From Amphiura filiformis (taxonomy: Eukaryota > Echinodermata > Ophiuroidea > Amphilepidida > Amphiuridae), in contig NC_092628.1 of assembly GCF_039555335.1 (NCBI RefSeq), positions 96,972,536 to 97,036,535 on the forward strand: a DNA stretch of 64,000 nt. Direction: 5' to 3'. Position 1 is the first letter of the stretch, and every line of letters starts with the position of its first letter. This document shows positions 10,938 to 22,105 of this stretch, piece after piece. The notes below the pieces were generated by a model. The model was not told the DNA's origin and did not search any database. It worked only from the letters and a program-made list of their open reading frames with translations. The translations under genes were made by a program, and so were the position numbers.

Positions 10938-11697
10938 AGTTTGGAAAGTTTTTTCAAGCATCCGTATCTCCAATTATTTGTGACATATTCATATCGTGTT
11001 GCATATCACTGGATAGCTACAATACTTCCCTTTACAATGACACCTTATTTGAAACAATAACAGTTTTCACAGCTGAGTACACGCCTTGTGAATGTAGTGG
11101 GGTCTCAAACAGAATTTGCTGAATTGACCATGTTTCTGTGCACAAACAACGCTAGCCACTAACCTCAATAGCTGGTGGAAAAAACCACAGGCAGCCACAA
11201 TAGTCAGGCACCTTCTCCTCATGCTGCTCACCGACCTGGTTACAAGTTACTGTGGGATGGAATTCCATTCTTCAACATGGATTCGTCGTAGGTCATTCAA
11301 TGTGGTTGCATATGGGCTTCTCTGGCACGCACAGCACAATCAAGCTGGTCCCACAAGTGTTCAATCGGGTTGAGGTCTGGCCTCCGGGTCTGGCCTGATG
11401 GTAGGCCATTTTGCTCGAGCGGTGTCATGGGGGGCGAGCGGTGTCATCTTGGAGGATTGCATAAGGTCCCAGATTGTGGGATTGCAGCTTGCTGCACAGA
11501 ATAATGGTCAATTTGGCAAATTCTTTTTGAGACCCCACTACATTCACAAGGCGTGTACTCAACCGTGAAAAATATTATTGTTTTAAATGAGGTGTCATTG
11601 TAAAGGGGAGTATAGTAGCTCTCCATTGATATGCAACACGATATGAACATGTCACAAACAATTTGAGATACAGATGCTTGAAAAAACTTTCCAAACT
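10938..11697. mobile_element. Tc1/mariner remnant with about 200-bp terminal inverted repeats
   Basis: The left arm from 10938 (gtttggaaagttttttcaag) and the right arm ending 11697 are inverse copies through tgagtacacgccttgtgaat. On minus the centre (11381-11310) encodes P-D-L-N-P-I-E-H-L-W-D-Q-L, the block carrying the last catalytic residue region of Tc1-type transposases, then stops. Most of the transposase is deleted. Confidence 0.8.
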
Positions 11698-11736
11698 TTT
11701 GTTTAGATAGTTTAGATAGACCTGTATTGCTTCAAT

Positions 11737-12225
11737 CATTTTGTCACATAGGAATGGACCATTTTAACAATGTCAGAAAAAAAGGCTACGAAAATATATA
11801 ATTCAGAAAATGAAATCCTACCTATCTGCAACTGGGCCTTACTCATAGCAGTCATTCCAGTCAACAACACCAAACCTGAAGATATCCCACCCTGATGTAG
11901 AATCCACATACCTGTTAAACAGACCTGCGGCTATTGGCTGCTATGAGGGGCAGGGCAAATGTGATTTCAAAGCCATAGTGTGCTTTTGAGATTATGGCAC
12001 ACCTATATAATTTTAACCATGACCCGAGTAAATCAATTGTTTTTTGAAGTGTAAAAGGTTGGTTTTTTTCTGATCCAACAAACTAATACTCACTCAGAAA
12101 TATTTCAATTCCTGTCAAGAATCTTGTTCATGCAATCTGGTCTGGTGTTTTAGATGCTTTTAGAACCGGCAACACTCTTATTGTTTAGTTTTGATGCTAT
12201 CAGCAAACTTCCTTGTAGCAGATTA
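11737..12225. repeat. duplicated segment, copy 1
   Basis: Starts tcaatcattttgtcacatag and aligns collinearly with 12389-13560 (shared landmarks ggaatggaccatttt, gatgtagaatccacata, attttaaccatgaccc, tctggtctgg). A related fragment of the left edge is at 2049-2110. It could be a local duplication or two copies of an interspersed repeat. Confidence 0.7.
11822..11875 (-). CDS. possible 54-nt phase 1-1 exon (weak)
   Basis: On minus, an AG acceptor (atcttcag) and a gtagga donor bound 54 nt open in phase 1, encoding LVLLTGMTAMSKAQLQI. Length and phase match the Thr-rich micro-exon at 26091-26144, and phase fits between the exons at 21450 and 7499. The duplicate at about 12495-12550 has lost the frame. 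It lies inside repeated sequence, so it may be fortuitous. Confidence 0.2.
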
Positions 12226-12727
12226 TTTTATGAACTTGTCATTAATTGTATCCAGTCTGTAAGCCCCTAATCCTTATTCATTTCCCAATATACAGTACAA
12301 TGAAATGGAGAGAATTTTTTGAAGATGAAACCTCTACTAGAAGCTCTAGTCTGAAAAATCATATTTTATTGTTTCTCTGTACAATGTTTCAATCATTGTG
12401 TCACAAAGGAATGGACCATTTTAAAAATTTAAGGAAAAAAGCTCGAAAATACAAATCAAAATTCATTAGATCAAATTCAGAAAATAAACTATTACCTTGT
12501 GTGACTGGGCCCTACTCATAGTAGTCAACAGCAATACTCAGTAGCTACCAAACCAGAAGATATCTCACCGTGATGTAGAATCCACATAGGCCTACCTGTT
12601 AAACAAAATGGTTTTAATAGTATTAAACAGACCTCCAGTTATTGGCTGCTTTAAGGGGCATAATTAAAATTATAGGTCCAAGGCGATTTTAAAGCCATGC
12701 TATGGTTTTGAGATCACCGCAGACCTA

Positions 12728-13073
12728 TACCGTATTTCGTCAAATAGTCGCCCCCCCCCCAAATAAACACCCCCACCACTTTTTTCAACCAAGATGTTTC
12801 AAAAATGCTGATATTTCCATGCTATCTTTTGTAGTAAGCTTACCAAGTTGCCCACATGGTCGATAATAGCGTCACTTTTTGGCGAAAATCTGGATTGGAA
12901 ACCCGAAGTGAACCAGAAGTCAGTGTTTCTAGTTTATAGTTTGTCATTTTAGCATGAGTTTTAAGTTTACCTAATGATTTTAACAGGAATTATCGTTCTA
13001 AAATTGACCTTGAATAAACACCTCTTGGGAAAATGTAACGCCCCTGAGGGCATTTATTTGACAAAATATAATA
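12728..13073. mobile_element. MITE with taccgtattt ends, copy 1
   Basis: Left end taccgtatttcgtcaaatag followed by a C-run; right end gggcatttatttgacaaaat. Related elements are at 36183-36509 and 50155-50725. It is non-coding. Confidence 0.65.
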
Positions 13074-13345
13074 ATAATAATAATAAATAATAATAATAAC
13101 AAGAATTTATATAGCGCATAAAGCATGGCATCGATGCGCTTTACATATTAAAATCTAAAGAACATTAACAACATCTTAAAATACAAACTACATATAAGCA
13201 GAATCAAACGTTATAAAAACCATACAGCAAGCCTGCAAAAGCAGAATATCAAATAAACACAAGCTAAAAAGACCCTATTATACAACCACATATCATATAA
13301 GGTAAAAATTTACAAAATAGTATACACAATCAATTTCAGATAAAA
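13074..13345. mobile_element. SINE-like 3' domain with (TAA)n
   Basis: A (taa)n run is followed by gaatttatatagcgcataaa and atcgatgcgctttacatatt, a palindromic gcgc-containing tail pattern common to SINE/LINE 3' ends in marine invertebrates. No tRNA-like head is seen, so this is a 5'-truncated copy or part of another element. Confidence 0.5.
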
Positions 13346-13837
13346 ACAGATAAATATGGTATATAATTTTAACCATGACCCAAATAAAGCAGGTTTTTGT
13401 TTTTTATTTTTTTAGTGTAAAAGGTTGCTTCTTTCTTATCCAACAACTGACACTTGCTCAGAAATATTTTAATTCACTCTGGTCTGGAGTTTCTAGATGC
13501 CTCTAGGACTAACAACACTCTTAATTAATTTTATTGCTGTCCCCAAACCTCGTTGCTGATCATTCATTTTGATGAAGTTCTCTAAAACACAGGGCATAGT
13601 TAAAACAATGCCCCCAGCTTAACGATCAAATGACGGATATGAAGTATGTGATTCCCGATACATTTACACTTTTCAGTAAATTTGCCATCTTGTCATCATG
13701 CACTATCGTGATTGGTACTTACACTAACGAAAAGTTCTTACTGACTATAGATCCATTTCTTGTAGTAAAATCAAAGATCGATATAATACACATTTTATGG
13801 CAAATGATTACAAATTGAAATTTTTGATATTTAACGC

Positions 13838-15231
13838 GGCTGTGTACTCTAGACATGGTTTCTTTCGCAAAATTGAGTATTTTGGATAAGTTTGTACTTT
13901 GTTATGTTTTTTATAAATACAAGGAATGAAAATCCAGATTTGTAAACTCCAACTGCAATAATTTAAGGATTTTATTTCACTATTCCACTCGTATTTGAAA
14001 TTGAAAGGAAAGAAAATCTTTGTTGTACCAGCAGGGTACACACGCGCAACAACGCATCGCGTTGCGTCAGGGTCTTAGCTAGAAATTGAGAGTTGCCCGT
14101 CATTTGAATAAAATTGCCTGTCCCAATTTGACCTTTAAAACATTTACCAGACGTCTATAGCCAATTGGGGGTTCAAAGAGTTAAAATATGTGTTGATATG
14201 GTCTTGTTCTACAAATAGGGTCTACTAAAAAGGTCAATTAGCTTCTAAAAACATACAATTTATAATATAGCATCTGTCAAAGGCATTAATTTTGCCCGTC
14301 CCAGGAGCAAACTCCCCGTCTCAAATGACGGCCAGACGGGTGGCTAGCTAAGACCATGCGTTGCGTATCGCCCAATTTGTTAACGCACAAATACGCTATG
14401 CATATGCAACGCTTATCTGCATGCACGGCGCATCTTATGGAAGCAACACGGAAGCACTGATTTCACAAAAACCTAGCGGTCAAATGGCTCCGTTTTAGCT
14501 GATAAAATGTGGGTTTTTTCAAGTTCCTTCCCCGATTTAAATATCAAGTTATGAATGGATTTCGCTCAAACTTCTCAAGGGGCTGTGGATTTACCCGATG
14601 TTCACGTAATATAAAGTAGAAAAACAAAAACTGCCGCATTCTCCTGTAAGATTCGATGAAAGTGCAAAATGTGACCACTTTAAACTTCAACGGCCATTAT
14701 TTCAATGTTCATTTTCTCGGTAAAATGACGATTTAGGTACGATAACTCAATAAATACAGCATCTAAAGGTAAGCAAATATGATCATCGTAAAAAGCATGA
14801 TCGACTCAAGAAACGTTTTCTCATTTTTTATATTTTGGTCTATTTCCGATTTTAGGCATCATTTTGTGCAAATAGGCGTTTGTGAATTTTAAAAGTTCAA
14901 TTTGATGCCTTATATGGTCAATATCTCAAAAAATAAGGCCAATATCAAAAAAAAAAAAACAGTTTTTGGAATGGAGCCTCAAGATTGAGCTAAAAACAAA
15001 ATAAAATATTTTGGAAAGAGTGTTTTTTTGTTATGATGTACCTAACAAATATTGCCAAAAACTCACTTTTTGTGATTTTCTTCATAATTGTTGTTTTTAC
15101 CCCAAATCTGTATTTATATTAAGATTTATTGATGTCTTGCCTTTATAAAAATGTATACTTTTATATATCTTGTGCGAATAATTACAAAGTTATTGCACTT
15201 TTACTACATGCATGTCTGAGAGTACACAGCC
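13838..15231. mobile_element. 1.4-kb TIR element, non-coding
   Basis: Left end ggctgtgtactctagacatg and right end catgtctgagagtacacagc(c) are inverse complements. No transposase frame is visible. A smaller element is nested inside at 14071-14355. Confidence 0.6.
14071..14355. mobile_element. nested short element, ggtcttagctag ends
   Basis: Ends ggtcttagctag and ctagctaagacc are inverse complements; inner arms also pair (gttgcccgtcatttg with caaatgacgg). A gcgttgcgt sequence lies on both sides and may be the target duplication. Confidence 0.6.
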
Positions 15232-15235
15232 TCCT

Positions 15236-15460
15236 TACGTAAACTTTATAAATCTAACGATATATACTTAAAGTGTATGTAGCTGGGATGAAAAGCAGAC
15301 AATCGATTGAAAATTTTGACCTTTCGTATTATTTTTTTTTCAAATTTTAATAATTTGTCATAAAATTTGTATTATATCGCAAATTTCACAAATTATTTGA
15401 TATCAGAAAGACAATCCTTGTATTCAGAATGCAATTCAATACCGTAAAAACCCATCTAGA
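15236..15460. mobile_element. internally deleted copy of the TTAA foldback family
   Basis: It carries ttaaagtgtatgtagctggg, aaaattttgacctttc and tatttgatatcagaaagaca in the same order as the full copies at 23397-24070 and 35110-35776, but the central palindrome is missing. Confidence 0.65.
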
Positions 15461-15639
15461 AGCATACATCAAAGAAACGCCCTCAATAAAATTAGTTGCT
15501 TTTTGTATTTGGAGTTTGAGCAATTATAATTATACTGGCACCACCGTGTACTGGCAATAAGTGGCTATAATACATTCCATCTATGTATTATTTTAACACT
15601 AATCAATTGTATGGACATAATAACGAATGTTTCATATAT

Positions 15640-15722
15640 CAGGATCATATAGCTCAATTGATAGAGCATCAGACTTTGGTACCAAAGTGAGTACGGTCTG
15701 GGGACTGGTTCCGTTTTATGCT
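15640..15722 (+). repeat. tRNA-derived sequence, degenerate
   Basis: tagctcaattgatagagcat is a good A box, but the B box region (ggactggttccgt) is poor and no acceptor stem closes. A SINE head or a tRNA pseudogene is more likely than a working tRNA. Confidence 0.4.
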
Positions 15723-15767
15723 CGTTTTGATTAAACTTTTTATGTTCTTTTTATCTATTTTCAAATT

Positions 15768-15828
15768 TATTTATTTATTAATTAATTAATATTAATTAAT
15801 TAATTAATTAATTAATTAATTAATTAAT

Positions 15829-15859
<31 letters not shown>

Positions 15860-15900
15860 CTTATTTATTTATTTATTTATTTATTAATTAATTAATTAGA
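15768..15900. repeat. (TTAA/TTTA)n microsatellite
   Basis: About 130 bp of ttaa, ttta and attaatta repeats with few interruptions. Confidence 0.95.
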
Positions 15901-16291
15901 AATTTTGTAGTTTTAAAGAAATTAGTAGAAGCATTTATTCTATATCAAAACCCACGGTTAGAGCAGCCATAGGCCTAGGTACATATTCTTAGAAGCAGAA
16001 GGTACCCAAATTGGTGTTTTATGAACATTGACATTCTTTTGTGGCGAGTGACATGGTCTTTCTATTCGCGCCGAGTGTCCTTCACAGGCTTGCCTATACT
16101 TCAGTGGTCATGAAAGAATTCAAAAGATAACCTCTGCCCCAATAATCCCAAGCTATTGTCTGAAACTGCTCCTCTCCATAAGGAAATGCGGAATAATAGA
16201 CTTGTGATGAAATTAAAAAAAAAAATGTTTTGTTGCCACAATTACAGTCTTTTCAATAAAAATAAATAAATGAGGTGAATCTATTATCCCA
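15901..16291. other. AT-rich spacer, no feature seen
   Basis: No open frame, RNA or repeat arm that I can support. Confidence 0.4.
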
Positions 16292-17193
16292 TTAGGCCAA
16301 AAAAAAAAAAATTGTTGTGTTGCCCTCCCAAGCCTAAAATCTGGTAGTACACCCGGCGGATTTTTTTTTTTTTTTTTTAGCAACTCAACCATTTGATACC
16401 TACTATTTCACAGTCACATGAATGAAGAGAGGCATATGCTTAATATTGGCTGTATTTTCTACCCAATGTTGAATATTTTATTGAAGTAAATATTAATATT
16501 AAGGCCCTTCACAATTAATTCTTAGTTTACTATTTAAATTAAAGATTTTAAAATAGGCATGAGGTAACGTAATTATTAGTTATTTATTACTTATTAGTTT
16601 CTTCATTTTGAAACAAGTGGTCACAGCCCAATATCAACATGAACATCCTACATGGTACATTTTGGCACTGCAGATCATATTGCAATTATGGTTGATTTTA
16701 TATATTGATAATTAATAATATGTGGTATTTGTTTGTTCAGAATTCATGAACAAAGTAAGAAAGTAGCAAATTAATGTAACAAAAATGTCATTTAACAGAG
16801 AAAATGACAGAGAAAAATCAAATAATTAAATATTTTACAATTTTCAATTTTTGATGCGGGCGGGAAATAGGAAACTCAAAATCAATTGTGAAGGGCCTAA
16901 ACATCCATGTTGTTGGGATTCAATGAGTCAGTCCTACTATCCAATTAAAGTGCTGGCTTGGGGCACAATCTTTTTAGTGAACGTTATGGATTGGGAATAG
17001 GCTTGGGGGTACATGTATGATAAAAAAAAATCATTTGTTAAAAAAAATTATTAAAAAAAAAAAAAAAAATGAAAAAAAAAAATTTGTTTTGATTTTTTTG
17101 TTTTTGAAAAAACAAAAAACAAAACCGGGCCCAGATTTTCGCGATTTTGACCCGGCCGCGGAGGGCAACACAACATTTTTTTTTTTGGCCTTA
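16292..17193. mobile_element. TIR element with A-run ends, TTA-flanked, copy 1
   Basis: Left end (tta)ggccaaaaaaaaaaaaatt gttgtgttgccctcc and right end gagggcaacacaaca plus T-run plus ggcc(tta) are inverse complements. The three-base TTA flanks fit PIF/Harbinger-type targeting. Interior is non-coding with further A-runs. A relative is at 27911-28456. Confidence 0.65.
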
Positions 17194-17340
17194 TGAATAG
17201 AATGTCTTCAAAAACTTCAATCGTTTCATCTTACAAAGGAAACTATTCAGCTCATTTAATTTTGTTTCGCTTGCACTGTTTTATCACGGACGTTGGCAGA
17301 AAAGGCCCACTTCTCTTGTATAGAGTTTGTGTGTGAAATT

Positions 17341-17892
17341 ATTGACTGGCTCAAAACAAAAGATTCAAACCGGTGTCCTTCACCGTAATCATGGCGCAGT
17401 ACAATCCACTTAATTAAATGATGTCATCAACCTATTGATCATAGTGCATTTGTTATGTTTGTGAGACAAACTGTCGCGGTAGACTGATTGCAATCATGCT
17501 TTTGTTGAATGCATTTACATAACCTATGTCTTGAATACGCTGGTGAAGTTATGTAATAATCGGATTTACTACTATAGCAATAGGTGAAAACAATTTTTGA
17601 ATATACCGCGCTGCGCTGGTAAGTTCAAGCCGTACCTCTGCATTGAACCATATCATGCTAATATTGACGAAGTATAGAGGTTGTGCATATGACGTATCAT
17701 ACCGTAAATATGGCGGACTACTCAAATGCATTCAACAAAAGTATGATTGCAATCTACCGCGACAGTTCTTCTCACAAACAAAAGAAATGCACTACGATCA
17801 AATAGGTTGATGACAACATTTGATTGAATGAACTGCACTACATAACTACGGTGAAGGACACTGGTTCAAATCCTTTGTTTGGAGTCAATCAA
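17341..17892. mobile_element. foldback element with about 160-bp arms
   Basis: The left arm (tgactggctcaaaacaaaag ... attgcaatcatgcttttgtt) and the right arm (aacaaaagtatgattgcaat ... tttggagtcaatca) are inverse copies. The loop 17520-17715 is non-coding. Confidence 0.75.
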
Positions 17893-18276
17893 TAAAAGTA
17901 TGCAGGGCCTCTATATAAATTACAGATTCACATGAATACATTTTTCTGTCTTAAATATGCAGCTTTCGGCTGTACATCTATGACAATGACAAAAGTACAA
18001 AATCTGAATTTTGATGATTTTTACGATCGTCCGGATGAGCAAATCACTGAATGGGTCTTTAGTTCACTCCTCTCCTTACCCTGGCAATATGAGTCAAAGA
18101 AAAATAATAATAATAATAAAGAATAAAATAAAAAAGAAAGAAAAAAAAAAGACAAAGAAAACAAAGAAAAGAAACAATAGAAGAAAACAATTATAGAAAA
18201 ATTAAACTAAATATGAAAACGGAGAACACGAAAGGAGTCTTAATAGAAGAATGTAAAAAAATATAAATGAAAAGAT
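17893..18276. other. A-rich spacer
   Basis: An A/G-rich run at 18098-18185 dominates. The overlapping lysine-rich frames are low-complexity artefacts. Confidence 0.5.
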
Positions 18277-18358
18277 TGAACATGATGAGGCTCGAACTCA
18301 CCATCTTCCAATCTAAAGCCCGAAACGCTAGTGTACCAAGTGAGCTATGCTCGTGAGA
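18277..18358 (-). repeat. tRNA-like sequence (SINE head or tRNA pseudogene)
   Basis: On minus, atagctcacttggtacacta gives an A box and gagttcgagcctc a B box at suitable spacing. The acceptor stem does not pair cleanly, so I do not call a functional tRNA. Confidence 0.5.
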
Positions 18359-18978
18359 TACAAAATGAAAATAAAATAATACATTGTATACCTGCTTGTG
18401 TCGATAATTGATTTGCTCAAATTCCATAATGGTATGATATTGTGGAGGGCGCCTGCATGAATTTTGCTTTCATCACAGGCGCTTCTATATGCTTCTAGAC
18501 AGGTTTTTATGGTATGTCTGGTGTAATCTCAGCTCCTACAAAAATACTGTGCAAACGTTAATATCCAAATATTCCTTAACAAATATGGTGCAAAAGTGGA
18601 ATAAAGTTGCGCAAAGCGTGAAAAATTGGCACTTTTGGGGCTAAAATGGCCAAATATGCTGTTATTTTGGTCAGATATCCACATACAGGCGTCAACATTG
18701 GGGGATGATTGTATGGACCAACCCCCTAGCAAAATATTAGGGGGATTTATCCCCCCTCCTATCCCCCGGGCCCCATCCCCTCATGATCTATGCCTATGAT
18801 ATTTAGGGTTTTAAGTCATAAAGGAGTATTTCGTGATCCTAGCATCCTCTATTTATGTCATTTTTCATTAGATATCCATGGAAAAAACCTATTCCCAAAA
18901 TTTCAGTTGATTCCGATTTTGCGTTCGCGAGTTATGCATGATTATGTGAATTACACTGCTCCATAGACAATGCGTTGT

Positions 18979-19008
18979 AATTTCGTTCTGGTGCACCAGA
19001 ACGAAATT
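18979..19008. repeat. 30-bp perfect palindrome
   Basis: aatttcgttctggtg is followed directly by its inverse complement. 18440-18978 and 19009-19260 show nothing else clear. Confidence 0.85.
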
Positions 19009-19260
19009 CGAATTTCACGATATCTTTGCTAAACAAATTAATCTGCAAGAAATATTTTGTACATCAACATTATGTAGCCAGAGGTTTCCAGTGATATAAA
19101 AATCTCAACTTTTTTGAGAAAAATGGGGGGATGAGGCTGTGGATCACGAAATGCCCTTTTAAAAGCAGCTTTCAGGATAAACCATAAAGGTGAGTTGCCT
19201 CAAGCGCGGATCCAGGGAGGTGCTTTGGTGGCTGCAGCACCCCAGGGTATGAATCGCAAA

Positions 19261-19560
19261 GAGGTAGAGAGAGAGAGAGAGAAAAGAAAGAAAGAAAGAA
19301 TGAGAAAAAGAAAGAAAGACAGGAAAAAGTATGCACCAAATCACACAAATTGAGTTCAGAAATGCAAAATTTCTCTAGGCAAGTGGACTGCCCCCTTCCA
19401 ACACCCTGGACCCCAGTATTGGTCACTAACTTTACAGCAGGCGCGGTTATAGGGGAGCGGACCCTCCTCCCACAAAAAAAAGAGGAAATGATAGGAAAAA
19501 AGAGGTAAAAAAAAAGAGAAAAAGAGAAGAGAAAAGGAGGAGAGAAAAGGTTAAATTGCA
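19261..19560. repeat. purine-rich low-complexity tracts
   Basis: (ga)n and (gaaa)n tracts at 19267-19330 and 19480-19555. The 142-residue minus frame here is Phe/Ser/Leu-rich because of these tracts and is not supported as a gene. Confidence 0.8.
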
Positions 19561-19761
19561 CGTAGTTGAGTAGGTCCATGCCTAGTAAATAACCACACAC
19601 TCTGGTCGACCGGAAGTATAGGCCCTATAATATAGCCTGCAATTATTTTAGGCATTGCTTGAAGGCGGGTCTTGTGAAAATTACTTCGGGCCCGATGATA
19701 TGCAGGGCCTATTACTAGGCATATCACCTCAAAAATAATCGCAGCAGAAACACATTATTTA

Positions 19762-19864
19762 GGGGTTCATTCATATTTTCATGACTAAACGATTGTTTAT
19801 GCCCGAGGGCTTTAGCCCGAGGGCATAAACAACGTTTAGTCATGAAAATATATGAATGACCCCC
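19762..19864. repeat. 103-bp near-perfect palindrome
   Basis: Left arm ggggttcattcatattttca and right arm tgaatgacccc pair through catgactaaacg; the centre gcccgagggctttagcccgagggc is itself repetitive. A half-site gcataaacgttgtttatgcc recurs at 20145-20165. Confidence 0.85.
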
Positions 19865-20165
19865 GTTCATACATACGTAACATTCTGCGTGCTGTTATTT
19901 TCCTCCACACCTAAAAAATATCGTCATTTTAGACTAAAACTACCAATTTTGTATCCTGTTTAAAAGTTTTTCCATTGCTAATTGTAAGAAAACGTTTACT
20001 TGCTCAGTCCACCGTGTTTGGGCGCTCATGAACATCGCATACATCATTAAGCTTTATGTAAATAGCTCGCGAGCATCTGCAGCAGTATATCTTACTTGTG
20101 GCGTTCATCGGTTCTGACGCTGCTTGTTTATGACCAGAAAGCAGGGCATAAACGTTGTTTATGCC

Positions 20166-20747
20166 CGCCTATAGACCAATCACATATGCTGTTATATAAC
20201 GCGTAATGTTCCTACATTATTGAACTTTATTAAAGCATCAAAAATCAAAAAACAGAATTGAAATCGGTCAATGCATTGTGATGTAGTGTCAATTTAAAGA
20301 TGCTCATAGATGGAATGAAATCCTGCCACAAATGGCTGTAATGACAAAATTGCCACATTTCGAGATTTTGAAGGTTTATTTGGATGCTTGCTTGAAAAAG
20401 CAGCGTTAATTTAAATATCACATGTTAAATGCCTATCTTTCCTGACTTCGTTAAAGAAAACAAAATTAAAAAATCTATCATTGAATAATTATAGCAAATT
20501 AACCAATTATACTATTTTAGCAATTTCGGCCAATCTGCAGACGAATTAAATCTCAATAAGTTCAGCTAATTAATATGCAAAATTGATGCCAATAGAAAAC
20601 CGTACATGATATAAAGGTGCTGGTTTTTTTGCACACATATATATACAAAGTTCTTTCAATTCTTTCAGTCCTGGATCCGCCCTTGAGTTGCCTGAAGGTA
20701 ACCAATTTCCTTGCCCCATTAAAACTTGACTGTACAAGGTTACAACT
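20166..20747. other. AT-rich spacer without recognised features
   Basis: No exon with splice signals, RNA gene or repeat arm could be identified. Confidence 0.4.
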
Positions 20748-20935
20748 AAAACCTCATCTACAAGCATATAGAGTGTTCTTGATAAAAGCTACATTTATCC
20801 AGGTAGCCCTTCATAAACAAAATTACCATATTATGGAGTTTGTATTGGCATGCACATATTTATGGCTGTTTCATATCAATTTAGCTTTCATCAAAAACAC
20901 TCTATATGCTTGTAAATGAGGTTTTACAGTATCTC
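20748..20935. mobile_element. 188-bp MITE with about 43-bp inverted ends
   Basis: aaaacctcatctacaagcat at the left pairs with atgcttgtaaatgaggtttt at the right, and pairing continues through agagtgttcttgat. It is non-coding. Confidence 0.8.
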
Positions 20936-21449
20936 AATTCATGGTCCCCTCAATCACACAAGAAAAGCCAAACAAAAGTGATATAAGCCATAGGCAACAT
21001 TTAGAAGAGTTGCTATCACAACTCTCTGATATTATCAGTAAAAAGGACACCAAAATGATTGGCAATGTTGCCACATGAAGACCAATATGAAAAACACTGG
21101 AATGCAACAAGACAGTCAGTTTTTAATTCCGCCTAAAATATGAACCCAAGAAAAAGTATCCTCATATTTAAACACCTACCCATGACATAAATTAATTTTC
21201 AAACACATGATGAATGGAGTCCTCTTTGAGCTCTGATCTGTTTTTAGAGTTGTTCTCTGATTCTGTAATTAGTGTAACAGATTCCAAATAGCCTCCACAT
21301 GATCTGAGGTTTTGGAAATGGTTAAAGGGCATTGGACCTCAACTATTGCCTGAAATATAAAGCAAATACTCAGCACTGAAGACAAAGTAAGTTCAGGTTG
21401 AAACCTGGTGCTGTGATACAGATTTACATGTCATCATTTGCTTGCTTAC

Positions 21450-21511
21450 CTATATAGAGGCTTGCTACTACAAAGCCCATGATTAATCCAATCAACACGA
21501 CACATACAACC
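21450..21511 (-). CDS. probable transmembrane exon
   Basis: An acceptor (atttttgtag) and a donor gtaagc bound 62 nt. One frame is open: one base, then VVCVVLIGLIMGFVVASLYI, then one base. Twenty consecutive hydrophobic or small residues make a good single-pass helix. The exon would start in phase 2 and end in phase 1, so it cannot join directly to the LDLa exon at 25307 (which ends in phase 1); a linking exon is missing from my model. If real, the LDLa/FN3/EGF/CUB part is extracellular. The other two frames contain stops or are less plausible. Confidence 0.45.
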
Positions 21512-21767
21512 CTACAAAAATGAAAACAAAATAGGTGATTATAGAAAAATAACCTCATACATAAATTACAGAAGTATATTATTATAAACTAGTATGCCCA
21601 GGGAGACAACTTGTATTTCAAGTTGTGTATCACTAAAAAACAAAAAATAGAAGTAAAGGTCTTTTTGTCACAGCCGAGCGAGAAATTTTGTTTAGGTGAT
21701 ACGTGTAGGTTCAATTATCTGATAGTTAGGCTCACATCACCCACCTAGTCTACACCATGTTAGGCTC

Positions 21768-22105
21768 AGTGGCATAGCCAGGACTTGTGACTTTTTCAGA
21801 AGGGGCAACTGGAAGGGGGCAAAGCAAATTTAAAGGCAGGCAAAATTTGAAGTCAATAGTCAAAATAGGCTAAAAAGAACATAAAAGGCATAAAAATCTT
21901 ACATATCAGGGTGGCCAGCATTGGGTGGGAGTATAGATTTCTCACAGGGGGACAGCTGTCCTTCTTTGCCCACCCCTGACTCATGGGCGTCAATTCGTCG
22001 AAATGATCCGTTTTTTGTTCTTTTTAGCCACTTTTTAACAATTTTGGCTGGTTGTCCCCCTCATATTTTAAGCCGGATTGGCGCTAGTGCCCTGGCTATG
22101 CCACT
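21768..22105. mobile_element. short TIR element, agtggcatagccagg ends
   Basis: Left agtggcatagccagg and right cctggctatgccact are exact inverse complements; the interior is G/C-run rich and non-coding. Related ends occur at 49444-49689 and about 35035-35960. Confidence 0.75.

Larger units (their letters stand above)
12389..13560. repeat. duplicated segment, copy 2, interrupted by insertions
   Basis: Matches 11737-12225 on both sides of an internal insertion at about 12728-13370. The left part begins tcaatcattgtgtcacaaag; the right part resumes at atataattttaaccatgacc near 13361. 13561-13837 shows no recognisable feature. Confidence 0.65.

Noticed and set aside
15640-15722. Functional tRNA gene
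   Set aside because: Good A box but poor B box and no closed acceptor stem.
19172-19600. 142-codon minus-strand frame
   Set aside because: Composition is explained by purine-rich low-complexity tracts; no domain and no splice context.
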